Assembly: GCF_029852145.1 (NCBI RefSeq)
Contig: NC_079977.1
Coordinates: forward strand, 2,790,001 to 2,854,000
DNA length: 64,000 nt
Source of the DNA: Microplitis mediator
Lineage: Eukaryota > Arthropoda > Insecta > Hymenoptera > Braconidae
Direction: 5' to 3'
Part shown: one piece after another, positions 25,301 through 40,300 of the stretch
Layout of the letters: every line of letters starts with the position of its first letter
Position numbering within the stretch: the first letter of the stretch is position 1
The notes under the pieces: generated by a model
The model's input: the letters and a program-made list of their open reading frames with translations, nothing else
What the model was told of the DNA's origin: nothing
Database searches by the model: none
Position numbers and translations under genes: made by a program

Positions 25301-28300
25301 CACTCAAGTGTTTTTTTTTTTAAATATTTTAAATATTTTTCAATCCAATTTTGCCGCCATTTTATTTTAACGTACGAATTTTAATTTGTCACCAATATTC
25401 AATCTCTAGCGTCTCTAGCTCTCGCTATGTGACAATGCTTGGCTAGACCTAGGGCTAGAGCATCTCCAAATGCACCCAATAAATCATTCGCTGTAATTTC
25501 AATTATAAGTTCATTTGAATTGAATTTCAAAAAAATAGAAAACTCGTTTCCGAATAGTCGAATAATAAGAGGACATTCTGTTGTCCTGGTGATGACGCTA
25601 AAGTTAGCTGACGTCTAATAATTTTTTATTTTTCTTACAAACGATAAATTATAAAAAAAAAAAAAAGTTTTTAAAAAGTTGCACCTATTTATGGTTTCTC
25701 CTACTAGAGGACATCATAATAAACAAAAAACGTTTGTATTGTGATGGGTTATTTTCAATAGGAGCAAAGTTACAGGCGCCTCTACACAGAATGACATAGA
25801 GAGAGGCATCTTCCCCCATGATCACTTATTGCCAAATGAGTCTGAACTCATAAAATAAATTATTCCTAGGACTTTTTATGGTTTCTTCGGTTAGAGGACA
25901 CCATAAGGAACAAAAAACGTCTATATTATGATGAGTTATTCCCAACAGAAGCAAAGTTACAGGCTGCTCTTCTTATAAATTCCAAGGTCGAGTCATCCTA
26001 ATTTATCCTCGTTTATCTTCATTTATCCTCATAAGGGTCTAAACTCAAAAAATAAATTTTTCTTAGGACTTTTTATGGTTTCTCCTGATAGGGTACATCA
26101 TAACAAACAAAAAACGTTTTTATTATGATGGGTTATTCCCAACAGGAGCAAAGTTACAGGCCACTTTTCATGAATAGTCATCCTCATTTATCCTAATTTA
26201 TCTTCATTTATTCTCATAAAGGTCTAAACTCATAAAATAAATTTTTCTTAGGACTTTTTATGGTTTCTCCTGATAGGGTACATCATAACAAACAAAAAAC
26301 GTTTGTATTATGATGGGTTATTCCCAACAGGAGCAAAGTTACAGGCCACTCTTCATGAATAGTCATCCTCATTTATCCTAATAATTTATCTTCATTTATC
26401 CTCATATGGGTCTAGATTCTAAAAATAAATTTTTCCTAGGACTTTTTATGGTTTCTCTTATTAGAGGACATCATAATAAACAAAAAACGTTTGTATTGTG
26501 TTAGGTTATTCCCAACAGGATCAAAGTTACAGGTCACTCTTCATACGAATTCCAGGACAAAGCTATCCTCATTTATCCTCATAAGGGTTTAAACTCGAAA
26601 AATAAATTTTTCCTAGGACTTTTTATGGATTCTCCTACTAGAAGACATCATAACAAACAAAAAACGTTTATATTATGATGGGTTATTCCCAACAGAAGCA
26701 AAGTTACAGGCTGCTCTTCATATGAATTTCAGGATCGGGCCATCCTAATTTATCCTCATAAGGGTCTAAACTCAAAATAAATTTTTCTTAGGACTTTTTG
26801 TGGTTTCTCCTACTAGAGGGCATCATAGTGAACACAATAATTCTTGTCATAACAATATAAAAATAGTTAACGCTTATAGATATACTTTTTAGTGTGACAA
26901 TTACGGTTAATATGTCGTTATTCTTTGTCCGCAAGCGTCGACATCTATAATGTGCTGGACCCGATTAAATCAGCTTCAATGAACAAATCGATAACATTTC
27001 AAGGTTCGCCAGTCGATAATTCTGCTCAGTTACCGCATATATTATAACTATCATCTTAAGTTTTTTTTTTTTTTTTTTTTTTACTATTTTTTTCCTCGCT
27101 AATTGCTCCGTCCGTCATGTGCGTCGTCTAGGTATTTTTGTCTCCAACAAAAAAATATATATTTATTAACAAATATATATCTTTACCTTTTTATTTATTC
27201 TACTGGAAATTCATAACATATATATCTATTTTTTCTTTGTATAAATATATTAACGATAAAAAAAACTTTTGTCGTGTGTATGACATAAAAATTTGTGAAA
27301 AACTGGATTTAGCAATATGATACTCATCAATATAGATATATATAAATATATATAGTCGCTTGAGAGCTTACAATCCTCCTTTTACTCTAGATTTTTTTTT
27401 TTATTGAAATAAAAAAAATATCCAATAAATTTTTTTTTTATTAAATCCACGGAATTATTGTTTGGGTTTCAACGAGAGGATAGAGAGACTTTTTTATGGT
27501 AAATTTTAAAAAATCTCCTTGTGATAAAATTTTTTTTATCTAAAAATTTATGATCCTAAAGTTAACGGACAATTGACAATTTTCGAATTTTTTTTCAATA
27601 CATAAATTACGAAAAAAATAATGAAAATAAAAATACGCACATGTAGAAAATTTAAAAAACTATAAGTGCAATTTTTAAAAATATTTTTTTTTTTACAATT
27701 TATCACTTTGAAAATAAATCCAAAAGTTATTAGATCTTGGCTAAAAAAATAAAAATTATGATACTGAAGTCAGCGGACGTCTAATAGTTTTTGGATTTTT
27801 CTAAAAACGGTAAATTTAAAAAAAAAAATATTTAAAAAAATTGCACCTACAGTTTTTTAAATTTTCTACCTGTTCATATTTTTAGTTTTATTTTTTTTTT
27901 TAAATTAAATTATTTAAAAAAAAATTTAAAAATTTTTAATTGTCCGCTAATTTCAGGATCATTAAAAATTTATGTCTATTACAAATTCGTGTACACAAAA
28001 AAAATATGTCTTGGCACAAAAATTTTTTTCTCATCTCGAAAATTTTTTTTTTCGCTCCAAAAAAATTTTTTTTTCAATTTATAATAAAAAAATTTCTTGT
28101 GGTGAGTAAAAATTTTTTGCGCCAAGAAATCTGTTTTTTCTGTGTAGATTTTACATATTTATTTATAGAAAAAAAATATATATGATCTATAAATATAATA
28201 AATGAATAATTAATGACGTAATAGAACAATGATAATTTCCTGTAACATTATTTCTGCGGTTCCTGTCTAAATATCCTCTGGCCTTGTTCTGCACCTATAA

Positions 28301-31300
28301 GTACATATATATATACATCATATATTGGTTGTTTCCTCTCTATCCTGGTACGGTTATACAATTGCAGCGGCAACCGAGTAGCAAAGTGGTTGGTTGTCCC
28401 GGGACACGGGGCTCGGGTCGTCATCCCCAAGCGTGACCCACCCGCGAGTGAAGCTGCCCCAACCCCCTGCCACCCAATGGCCTAGACTATTACTCGGATA
28501 TGGTGGTGGTGTACGGGTGCGGCTGTTTGTTCGCATGAAAATCCACTCAGGCATATTCAATACACGATAAAACACTAGTCACTAAACATTTATATATTTT
28601 ATTTAAAGTATAAATCAGGAGTGAGCAAAAATAAAATATAAATAATGAATAAGACCGTCGCCGTTTGTCATGAATTTGTTAAAAGTAAGTGACGAGGGTT
28701 GTAATTAAATTTATTATTTAAAATTTCGGTTATGATTATTTCGCTGCAGCCGATTATACCCAAGGGTATAAGCAGCGAAAACATCTGAAGGGTTGCTGCG
28801 CAGTAGTAAAGGAAACAGTAGGAGGCTACAATGTAAATCTGTGATTAGCCTAGATATATATGTACATCAGTTGTTCATGAGCTTATGTAGAATAAAGGGA
28901 ACTTTGTCTGATTCTTTTTTTTTTTTATTTTATATTTTTATTTATAGTCTGGACTTGTTATTTTTACTATTATCACTCAAGCCTTATCATTATTTTTTAT
29001 TATCTAATATTAAATACATGTGATAAATTATAAAAAAAATTTAATTGGTAGTACAGTTTTCAAAATTTTAATTTTAATCCGTAAATATATGATAAATATA
29101 TAACTGCCGCGCTTATAAAAAAAAATATCAGTAGGAAAATATCCGAGGACAAAAATATCCGCGGGCAAAATTTGTAATTCTTACAATTCTACTATTGCGA
29201 ACACAAGAAAATCTGGCAAACATTAAATAGTATATACACGGGTAAATTATTGGGATTTGAAATACTGGTGTCATAGTAAAGCCGGACCATGTTGGCCATC
29301 CACAGAAATTAAAATAAACACATGGAAAAAATGTACCTGAAGATCGGAACGTTTTTCGCGCAATGAAAAAAAAAACTATTGATAGTAAAATTCTACTGGA
29401 TGACTAGATTTCTGAAATTTTTCACATATATATATTGGTTTGTCAGTCGGAAATCTTAGACCACCCCGAACTTCCGGAACTATTTCTTAAGCAGTCGAAT
29501 TACATAAATTTAGTTCATTTTCGTTGCACGAAAAACGTTTCGATCTTCAGGTACATTGGAAAAATTACTAGAGCCGTAGTAAAAGTACACAGAGAAATTA
29601 TAATTACAATAAAATAGGGCTCAGAGGTTCAAAATAGGACCTAATTTTAATTTTCGTGATCCTATATTGAACCCCAAAGTACTGAAAACGGAAATTTGCA
29701 CTTTAGGGACCAAAACCGGACCGAATTGAACATGGAAACAGACTGTATTTTGAGCCTCCAAGTCCGAAATAAATCCGACTTTAGAAGGTTCAAAATTGGC
29801 TCTAAATTTCGACTTGGGATACTCTTGTTTGAAACGCTATGGTGTAGAAAAGCTGGACCACGTTGGCCACCTGCAGAAAGTGAAATGAACATGTACGCAT
29901 GGAAAAATTACTATTTGGCCATAGTGAAATTGACAATGGTTACAGTAATTTTTGATGATCGCTTCAAGTTTATTATGGCCACCCTGGTGGAAATTTTTCG
30001 GACTTTTCTCTGAATAACTCTGAAAAAGTCTTTAGAACTTTAGAACTGAATTTTTCAGAGAAAATTCCGAAAAATTTCCACCAAGGCATAGTAATTTTTC
30101 CATATGTTTATTTCAATTTTCATCAGGAGACCGACATGGTCCGGCTTTACTATGACACCATAGCATTTCAAACAAGAATAATTTCTCCATGTACTTTTAC
30201 TATGGTCATAGTAATTTTTCCATGCATTGATTTCAATTTCAATTTCTGCAGATGGCCAACATGGTCCGGCTTTACTATAACACTATAGCAGTTCAAACAC
30301 GAAAAATTTCTGCCTGTAATTTCTATAGATTAGATTTTTTATGTCTATTCGGGATTATTTTGCCCCGGATATTTATTTTTTGACGGAACCCAAATATCCA
30401 ATAATTCAAAATTTTTTATTTATTTGAAAAATTTACGTATCAGATTTTTCAATCAGAAAATTACCACACTACTGTATATATATACATATATACAAAACTT
30501 TTGGCAAGCGCTAACACGTGCAGGCGTTGTATGATAAAACTTATGTATGCAAAAGTAGTTTTCAAACTCGAAAAAAATTAATTCCAATTTTTCACGAAAA
30601 CTGTAACTTGAAAAATGGCACAGCTGTAACTATCATGCAAATTTAAAGTCAAATAACAATAATATCATTAAAGCTGTGCGGTTCCCAAATTAATGATCCG
30701 GTGCACAAAATTTCTGACAATTAAAACTTCGATACTTTTGTCCCAGGGCTTATTTAGGTTTCACTCGTAAAATTTGGTGACAAAGTTTCCAAATAATTTC
30801 GTGTCGTAAGTTTTTGAAATTTTTTACGAAACTTTAGGGAAATAATTTCTGGAGACAATTAAAATTGAACGTATCATTATTATTATTATTATCTAGTAGT
30901 ATAAAGTATTATCTAGTTGAGCAGTTGAGTTAGTAGTTGGTGATATGTAACTCTTTCACTTGCTCAAGTTGCATCAACAACAAAACTTGAGTTCTATTCT
31001 ATTGAATTGTATTCTACTCGGCTACTATACCATTCATTTAGCAATCAATGTCACTTCCATTCCAAAACTTGACAGTGTGTAATGGGAACGATATTGCTAA
31101 ATCGAATTTAAAGTTTCTCATCGTACAGTGTACTCTAGTAACCTGTCGCTCTAGTAGTTGATCGGAACCTGTCAATATCTATGAGTGTCTTTTGCTTTTA
31201 CCGACTAGACGGGCTCTCTATCTCATCACTGATCCCTTTGTCAGCCCATTAACACTCACTCTAAATTACCCTTAATTAATATTGACGTTAAATTATTTTA

Positions 31301-34300
31301 TCATATATACTTAGAAGTCATGTTCTTAATAATTATATCACATTTTTAACTTCACGGAAAAAAATGATGCTCAGAATTTTAATAGTTTGCAGTTTATTTT
31401 TGATTTAAAATTAGTATATTTGTATACTAATATGAAACCAGGATCATTATATATTACAAAACGGCTATTATTTATATTAAAATTTGATACACATAGAAGA
31501 GAAAAATTTGTAATTTCGTATATTAAAATTAATATGAAAAAGAATCGATAAATTGGTATCTAGTTATTTATTACTATTCAAATAAACATAGAAAAATTTT
31601 AAAAATCCACTAATTTTAAGTGAATATTCACTAATTGTCAATGCTACAATCGTACCACGCAGAATTAGTGAATATTCACTAAATGAATATGTGAATATTG
31701 GAATTCACTGATTTGATAAGTGAATATGAGAATCCACTAAATTGAAAAGTTAATATGGGAATCCACTGATTTAATCGGTGAAAAAAAATATTATATTGCG
31801 AAAAAAAATATAAGACACTTGTAATTAGATCCGAAATGTGATCAATGTATTAGAATCATTACTTAGAGGAAGTATACATGATTTTGATTGATGAAAAAAA
31901 TCCCGGCGACTGCTGGGCTCGAACCTGCATCCTTCCGATTCAAAGTCTTTGATGCTATCCACTGCGCTGACCTACGCATGTGATCGCGTGAGTGTAAATA
32001 GTATATTCGATATGATACCAAACAATAACTGATGAAGAAATAAAAAATCCGTGATGTTATGATTGACGTACTCTTCATATAAATATATTATTGTTCTGTA
32101 CTTCTTTTTTTTTTATTTTGAAAGTTTTTTATTAAAATTTTTAAAAATAGTACCATAATTATTAATTATATTTATATCTAGTAAAATATTTAATTATTTG
32201 CTAGTTAAAGTTACTAGTGAAATTGTGAAATTCATAAATTAAGAAGTGAATAACAGTTTCACTTGTAGAAATTATGAAAATATCGCTAGTTCAGTAGTGA
32301 AAATCACTAATTTGCTAGTGAAAATTATAGTACTAAATTTATTAGCAAAAATTCACTAATTTGTTATTTAAATACACTGATTATGAAGTGAATACTGCTT
32401 CACTAACGTAATTAATGAAATTTCCACTAATTCATGTTTAGAGAGTAACTTTTGCAATTTTTCGGCTGGAGAAATCAGTATCAGTAAGATAGCAATTCTT
32501 AATTTTACCAATCATTACTTTTTAATAGATGTATGCCATAAATTAATTAATTTCCACTAATAAGTCACGTATTTATATACCTAAAAGTAATAATATTTAC
32601 TTACTTTTTGAAATAATTGATAGTAGTTTTTAGGAATCTACAAAAATCAGTAAACTACTTTGCATTAAGTATATAATAGTACTAATTATTGATAACAGAT
32701 TCCACTTTTTACTATTATTTATTACTTTTTAATATTCTGTTTTTTCCGTGTTTTTCGTACTACTGTTCCATTCTAAAAATTCATTTTGTGATCAAAGAAA
32801 TTTTTTTTCCGATTTCTTTTATAAACAGGATTTCACTGACGTAAATATAAAATGTATGTATACCAATGACATAAGATAGATATTTTAAATTATATATACA
32901 TATATAAATATGTAAAATCGATGAAAATTTGGTGGAAAAATTGATGGTTTTGCTGGAAAAGTAAAATAATATTGAAATTTACTATGAATAAAACTTTGAC
33001 TTTGAATAACTTTTTAAAAATAAGATTTATGATAAAATGATAAGAGACCTTTTTTGTAGAGCGTTCAATTCCCTACAAAAATATTTCTCAAGATTTTTTT
33101 GTATGACGCATCGTTTGCTAGTTATGGAAATGAGAAGGAGTAAAAAAAATTTTCCACGTTATTCTTATGGAAAATAGAAAAAGAAAATTTTAGTTATGAT
33201 TTATTTTTTACGGGGGGTAACTTGGGCAGCCTAAATAAAATTTTAAATGAAAAAAAAAATTTGACTGTTAAAATATTTTTTATCTGAATTTTTTTATTGA
33301 AATCTGGAAAAATTTGACTGAAGTAAAATGGGAGAAATTTTTTTTTTTAATTCCATAAAAAACTTAATATTTGAATCTATATAGTGAACAATTATTTCAT
33401 TATTAAAGAATTCCCCATTTATTTTTAAAAACTTTTTTTAATCGAATCTACAATAAATCAATAATACTCGCGTATGTGAAGCGAAAAAAAGAGAAACAAA
33501 ATATCACGGCTGAACTAAATATTGGACTCTATATTTATCAACAAAAAAAAATACCCAAGAAATATATAAAGTTGAAAAAAAAAATATAAATAAATAAACC
33601 GATCATGATTAGAGGGTGAAAGCTGAGCTCCTGTTGTCTAACGCAGACAAAAGAATATTTTTTTTCAATTAAAACGCTTGTATTGACAATCAAAATTGTT
33701 TGTTCACTTTTTTTGATCGCTTGCTCACGTTGTTATTGTTCACTCGTACAAACTTTTCCTATTTTTAATTAACATTCATCAGCCTGATACTTTCATCATT
33801 CATCAACCTCTTCAATTATTTCATTATCTCAAATAATAATCAAATTTTTATTATCCCATTTCGTCTTCTCCAATTTCTTTACTCAGTTCATTTCTTTTTT
33901 TTCAAAATCATTATTTGGTTCATTTCCAATTTTTGTTTCCCCAAATCGAGATCAAAAAATCAAATTTTCGTCGAAAAAAAATTATCAGTTTCAAAAATTT
34001 ATAAAATTCAAATTTTTTTTTTTGAAAAAAATCTTCAATTACACATCTGTTATTTAGCATTGAAATTTTTTAATAAATTAATTTCTTCGCTCACAAAAAT
34101 ATACTTTTTTAAAAGTTTTTTTTTTGGCACGAGGCTCAATTTTATTTTTAAAAATTTCAAATTTAAAAATATTTAGTTTTTTTGTATTCTATAGATAATA
34201 GAGAATTTTATGTTTTACTTTGACTTGCATACAAGTTTTACCCTCCAATATATATATATATATATACATATATATATAACCGTCTGTAGTCTTTGAAAGC

Positions 34301-37300
34301 CTTTGTTTTGACTAATTGGGTTAGCCTAGTTTCTATCGATTTCCAGTTGCACTTTACTCTCTTATACATTTCAAGACTCTTTACTCTTTCTATCTAATAT
34401 ATATACATATATATACTATTTATTATTATTCACCAAAGTTAACACGGTTGCAAAAACTTTTTAAATCGAATTTTCGATGTTAATAATGCGCGCCACATAT
34501 GCTCAGTTTATTTACTCATACATCTACTGAATTATTAATTCAAAGCAGCCAAATTTTGGCGCCTTTTTTTTTAAATTCAAAAATAAAATTATTCATAGCT
34601 CGCGGATCGAACGCGAATCAATGTTGTAAAACAATTGTTGTTATATTTGTTAACTGATAAAGTGAAACATTATTGGATTTGATTGTGTGCCAATGGGATG
34701 TCGAGCACAGAAATACGATCGGATCGGATATCAAATAACGTCCCAAGTGAAAATAAAAAAGTCATAAAAATATAAACACGTCAGCATAGAAATGCATGTA
34801 TATTTTATGTAATTTGTAGCAATTATTTTTTTTTTTTTAGATCAGAGATTTCTGAATATCAAAAATTTAATTGCCCAATTACGACACTTGTTATTTAAAA
34901 GTAAAAGCTGAGTGCCATTATAGAATTTGGCAACATGCCAACAAAATTAACAGGACGTGTGCTGGTGGTATTTTCTCTCGCTTCATATTAATATATGTTA
35001 TGAATGAACATTATATATATATACATATGTATATATACAAAGAAGTTTATTTGCCACGTGTTCGAATACGCATGTAACAAATAATGAGCATGATCTAGAA
35101 ACACGACATTGAGTGTTAGTTTACAATACACTCAGTAGTAAAAATTTTTTGATGACAATCATTTTTTTTTTTTTTGAAAAAAATAATTTTTGAACTCTAG
35201 ATCTAATGTTTTCTTTTTTTTTACTTTTCGATAGATCGTAGATGTAAAATTATTACGATACTAAAGTTGGCCGATGTCTAATAATTTTTGGATTTTTTTA
35301 AAAACGTTACATTGAAGAAAAAAAATATTTTGAAAAATTGCACCTATAGTTTTTTTAATTTTCTACATGTGCATATTTTTAGTTTTTTTTTCTTACAATT
35401 TAATTGTTCAAAAAAAAACCAAAAATTTTTAATTGCCTGCTAACTTCAAAATCTTAAAATTATTTTAATTTTTTTCAAAATCGAAATTTTTAATTCTGAC
35501 AATTTCATACACAGATAAAAAAAATTCTTGGCGCAAAAAATTTTTGCTTGCCTCAAAAAAATTTTTTCTAGTCCTAAGAAAATTTGTATCTTCATTTCAT
35601 AGTGAAAAATTTTTGTTGCGCCAATAAATTTTTTTTTTCTGTGTATTTGATTATTTTGAGCTTCGATTTAGATAAATTTATTAAGATCTAAATTATTTTT
35701 TCTGCTCAACGTGATTTAGAAAATTTTTCAAAAATTCGTAATTAACGTAAAAATAAATGATACTGAAGTCAGCTGACATCTAATAATTTTTGGATTTTTT
35801 TTAAAACCACAAATTATAAAAAAAAAAATATTTTGAAAAAATGCACTTGTAGATTTTTTAATTTTCTACATGTGCATTTTTTTAGTTTTTTTTTTTGTCA
35901 TTAATTTTTAATTGTCTGTTAATTTCAAGATCATAATTTTATGATACTAAAGTCAGCCGACGTCTAATAATTTTTGGATTTTTTTTAAAACCACAAATTA
36001 TAAAAAAAAAAATATTTTGAAAAAATGCACCTGTAAATTTTTGAATTTTCTACATGTGCATTTTTTTTTTTTTTTTTTTTAAATTGATTTGTTGAAAAAA
36101 AAAAATCCGAAAATTTGTAATTGCTAATTTCTGGATCACAAAAATAAATGAATATTTAATATAAAATATGAAGTCAATTTAATTTCTGGATATGAAAATT
36201 AATTAAATAAAATAATAGTACGTCTTTTTCAATCATAGTACAAAGAATAATATAGAAGTAAAAATAATTAAAAAATGTATTATAAAAATCCGAGGTACGG
36301 TAGAGTGACTCGGTCGGAAAGATAAAAACTACAAAGGGCATCAGAGAAATAAATCAAGGATGCCGCTGCAGGTAAACTGTTTTATAAAGGAAAAAATTTA
36401 ATAAAAATATGATAATATAATTGTGCGCACAACGTAATGGGCTGTGACATTTTTCAGTCCTCCTACACAGTCCATTTGCTAAATGAACCGGGGTTCAAAT
36501 AATAATTATATCAAAACATATTTTTTCGTCATATTTAATTGTAAGTAATTTTTAAATCCTTCCTATCTGATTTAATCCCCTCATATTTATTTACTTTTTT
36601 TTACTCAATTAATAAACCCGGAAATGAGTGAGTAGTCGTGGTAACATTTTGATCAGACTAAATGTACTGTACATATATTTTGTAAATAGTTTTTTTCTTA
36701 AATAATTAATCAGTTAGTTGGTTTATTAATTCTTTTTATCACGATATCACGGAAACATTTAAAAGCTTTATGATATAAAGACAATTGCGTGCCTCGCGGT
36801 CATTAAATATTGACACTCAATTTATATCATATATATTTTGATAAATTTTCAATGTTAAATTAAATTCTACATATCATGCAACCAAATATTAATATTAACA
36901 ATAATAAATATACAATCCAAGCCCGTTATAAGCAACTTCCCCTATCGCGCTTTTCGTTACTTTGAAGCTCTTCCATCCCTTTGGCCGCTCAAATTTCATG
37001 TCTCGGCGTTCGTTATAAACATCACTTATGATACAAGTCCATTTTTATCAGCATCAAAACATAGAAATTATGATTAAGGTCAGACCTAGTACCCGATCAT
37101 GAAACCAGTACTCAATCACAACATTAAAGTATCGATATAAAAATACATGAGTGATCGGGTACTCGTTTTCTGATCGCGTACTGGGACTGTTACCTTACGT
37201 AGGGAAGGGTGGGGCAGAACGGCCCCCCTGAAATTTTGATCAAAAAAAAATTTTTTTTTGACTAATTACTATAAATTCGATGTTCGCGCATTTTCACCCC

Positions 37301-40300
37301 TACGCATGACATTTGGGGCAAAATGAACAAGCCCAAAATTTTGAAAAAGTGATTTTTTCATATTTTTATCGTTAAATTAAAAAAAAATTATTATAATTCC
37401 ACATTTCTAGCCCTACGCATAACACCTGGGGCAAAATGGACCAGCCGAAACTTCCGAAAAATTATTTTTTCATATTTTTCGGCCGTTTCTTGATGTAAGA
37501 GGCAAATTTGGTCACTAAAAATTTATAAAAATAAAATTTTTTTTTTTAGTTGATAAATTTTTGAAATAAAGTAAAACTATAGAATTGTTTTTTTTTTATT
37601 AAATAACAATTAGTAATTAAGGTAATCGAGAGTGAACGATTTATTACACCTTAAAAAATTTTTTTCGAGTAATATAAAACCAAAAATAGTTTTCAAGAGA
37701 AAGAAATACATTCTTAATGATGAAAACAATTTAAAAAAAAAAAAAAACGAAAAAAAAAATTTTTTATCATTTTTTGGAGGGGGGCCGTTCTGCCCCACAA
37801 AAAAATTTTTTTTTCAGAATTTTGGCAAAATGTCCATAAATTTGTTCGAAATAGGAAACAAGTAAAGTCATCTTATGGTTGAAAGACACAAAAAGTATAC
37901 GGAGAAAAAAGTATAGTAAAAATTACAATACTATAGTAAAATTTACTAGTTAGTAATAATTACTTAATAAGATATTAAAAATTACTATGCGTAATGTATT
38001 TTTTGCTAAGACGATTATATTCTTTTACTATTTGTATAGTAAATTTTACTATCAAGTACTATTAATAAATACAAATTTAAGAAAGTAAATTTTCTAATAC
38101 AATATAGGATTTGTTACTATACAAAATATTAAAAATTACTATACGCAATGTATTTTTTGCTAACACGATTATATTTTTTTACTATCTGTATAGTAAATTT
38201 TGCTATGTATAAATAAAATTAAAAGTTGGTGGGGATAGCATATACAAACATGTATTACAAGTTCTGAAACTTTTGTTCAAAGGACACATCGGGCCGTCAG
38301 ATATTGGAAAAGACTCGCGCGCGGGAGATCAGGGTTCGAATCTCGGTTGAATCAAGTGATTTTTTAAAAAACAAAAATCCACACCAACACCAATACAGAT
38401 GACAGAAATAATAATAATAATAATCAATAATAATAAAAAGTTGAAAAAGTATTAAAAATTTAATTTAATTTTTTTCCATTCTAATATAGTAAAATTTACT
38501 AAACAGGATAGTAAAATTTACTAAACGACTTGTAAAATATGCTAATCTGTTTATGACTTTTTCATATAAATCATAAGCGTTTCAAGATTACTATCCAAAT
38601 TTAGTAATTATTCTCATATTTTTTAGTAAAATTTACTATATTTTTTTCTCCGTGTAATAATTGGCTTAGGGGGGCCGCTCTGCCCCACCCTCCCCTATAC
38701 TTGAACTTATCAAAACTAAAAAATAAAAATTTGTATCTACTATCAAGTCCCATGGAACGTCCTTAAATATCAAGTTATTTATGATCCTAAGTCCTCGGAG
38801 TATGGTTTGGAATTAATAACAATAATGTTTTTTATAAAAAAGTATATTGACACCCTTGTGATTCCATAAGTATTCCATTACGGACATATTAATAAAGTAA
38901 AAAAAAAAGTACACGATCTAGGGAAAATTTAAAGGATTTTATTAAATTGCTAAGTAATCTTGTTGAAAACGTTATACTCATTCGTACCAACTGATTTGAT
39001 TTTTGATATAAATTTTCCCTCTCATTCTCTTTCTCTCTTTTACTTAAACTTTGCTTATTCAACATTTCAATATAGCTTCCAGTAAATAGATTTCCATCTA
39101 CTTGGAGACGAAATCCTCTAGATAGAACACCCTACTCAAAACCGGCTATCCCTATTCCTATACTATCTATCAATCAACTCTCATCCGTGCAGTTATACGA
39201 GATCAAAGATAAATTTTCCATTAACGTTTCCTTGGAGATTACGTTTCTATTATTAATTATTATTATTTACTTCATTAATTCATTTATATCTGATCATTAA
39301 TAAGAGAAAGATCCACAGATGGACTAAAGTCGTTCAAATTTTTTTACTTTTTACGAATTAAATCCAAGCAAAAAGTAAAACATTCGTACATTTCCTCTTC
39401 CCTCTATTCTCGTTTTTGCCCGACGAGAAAAAAAAACTCCATAACTCAAACAATAACCAAGTTTTATAATTAGTTAAACTTGGGTATTTATATTCGCTGA
39501 TTAGTCCCTTGTGTATCTTATTAACTTGATCTAGCTTTTAATGCCCGTTCTGATTACGAAACACAAGATTTATCGATTAATTACTCTATTATATAAGTCA
39601 TCATTTATCATACATACTCATTAATTAAATTCTTAATACCATATATATACTATGATAATTAATATCATCTGAGTATATGTAGATACTATATATATGAGGG
39701 TGGTCGTTAAAAATTAAATTTTCTCAGGCGCAACATAAAAAGCTTCTATTTAGTGAAAAAATACCTGGGGAATTTTTTTTTTTTTTTTTTTAAGGAAAAA
39801 GACCACGTGCTTCAGAACGATCATTTTTCGATACAATCGCGTTTTTTTGAAATATCTCATTAAATATGCAGATTAAAGGAAAAATTCATAGAAACAATTT
39901 TGTAGGAAATTAAATTCCTGACAAAAAAGGTCATATTCATTTTTTTTATAAAATGTGTATTTATGAAGATATTTTCAAAAAACTTTGCTAGATCTGATGA
40001 ATTGAGCGTTTTAAGGATTACAAATTTTGAAAATAACATTTTTCTTATAGAAACTACAACGAGCATTAATGATTGATATGTTACGAGTTACGAAGTTGTC
40101 TATATTTAAGAAAAAAAGTTATCTTTGACATTCGTTATCCTTAAAATGCTCAGTTGATGAGATCTAAAAAAGTTTTTTTAAAATATCTTCGAAAATACAC
40201 ATTTTATAAAAAAAATGAACATGACCTTTTTTGTCAAGAATTTAATTTCCTACAAAATGGTTTCCATGATTTTTTCCTTTAATCTGCATATTTCATGAGA

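Larger units (their letters stand above)
37200..38697. mobile_element. GGGGCAGAACGG-ended element, interrupted by another element
   Basis: TAGGGAAGGGTGGGGCAGAA at left and CTGCCCCACCCTCCCCTA at right are inverted over about 30 bp including GGCCCCCCT. The internal GGGGCAAAATGGACC-type words are shared with 42641-43879 and 55457. 37896-38656 is inserted inside it. No clear TSD. Confidence 0.6.

Noticed and set aside
25690..26830. Regularly spaced repeats considered as a CRISPR-like array
   Set aside because: Whole 175-200 bp units are repeated with no unique spacers, in a eukaryotic intron.
28354..28575. 73-codon GC-rich frame
   Set aside because: Pro/Gly/Thr composition follows base composition; more likely a repeat fragment.
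31863..32078. Open frame with RSAQWIASKTLNRKDAGSSP
   Set aside because: This is the familiar read-through of a tRNA-like sequence, not a protein.
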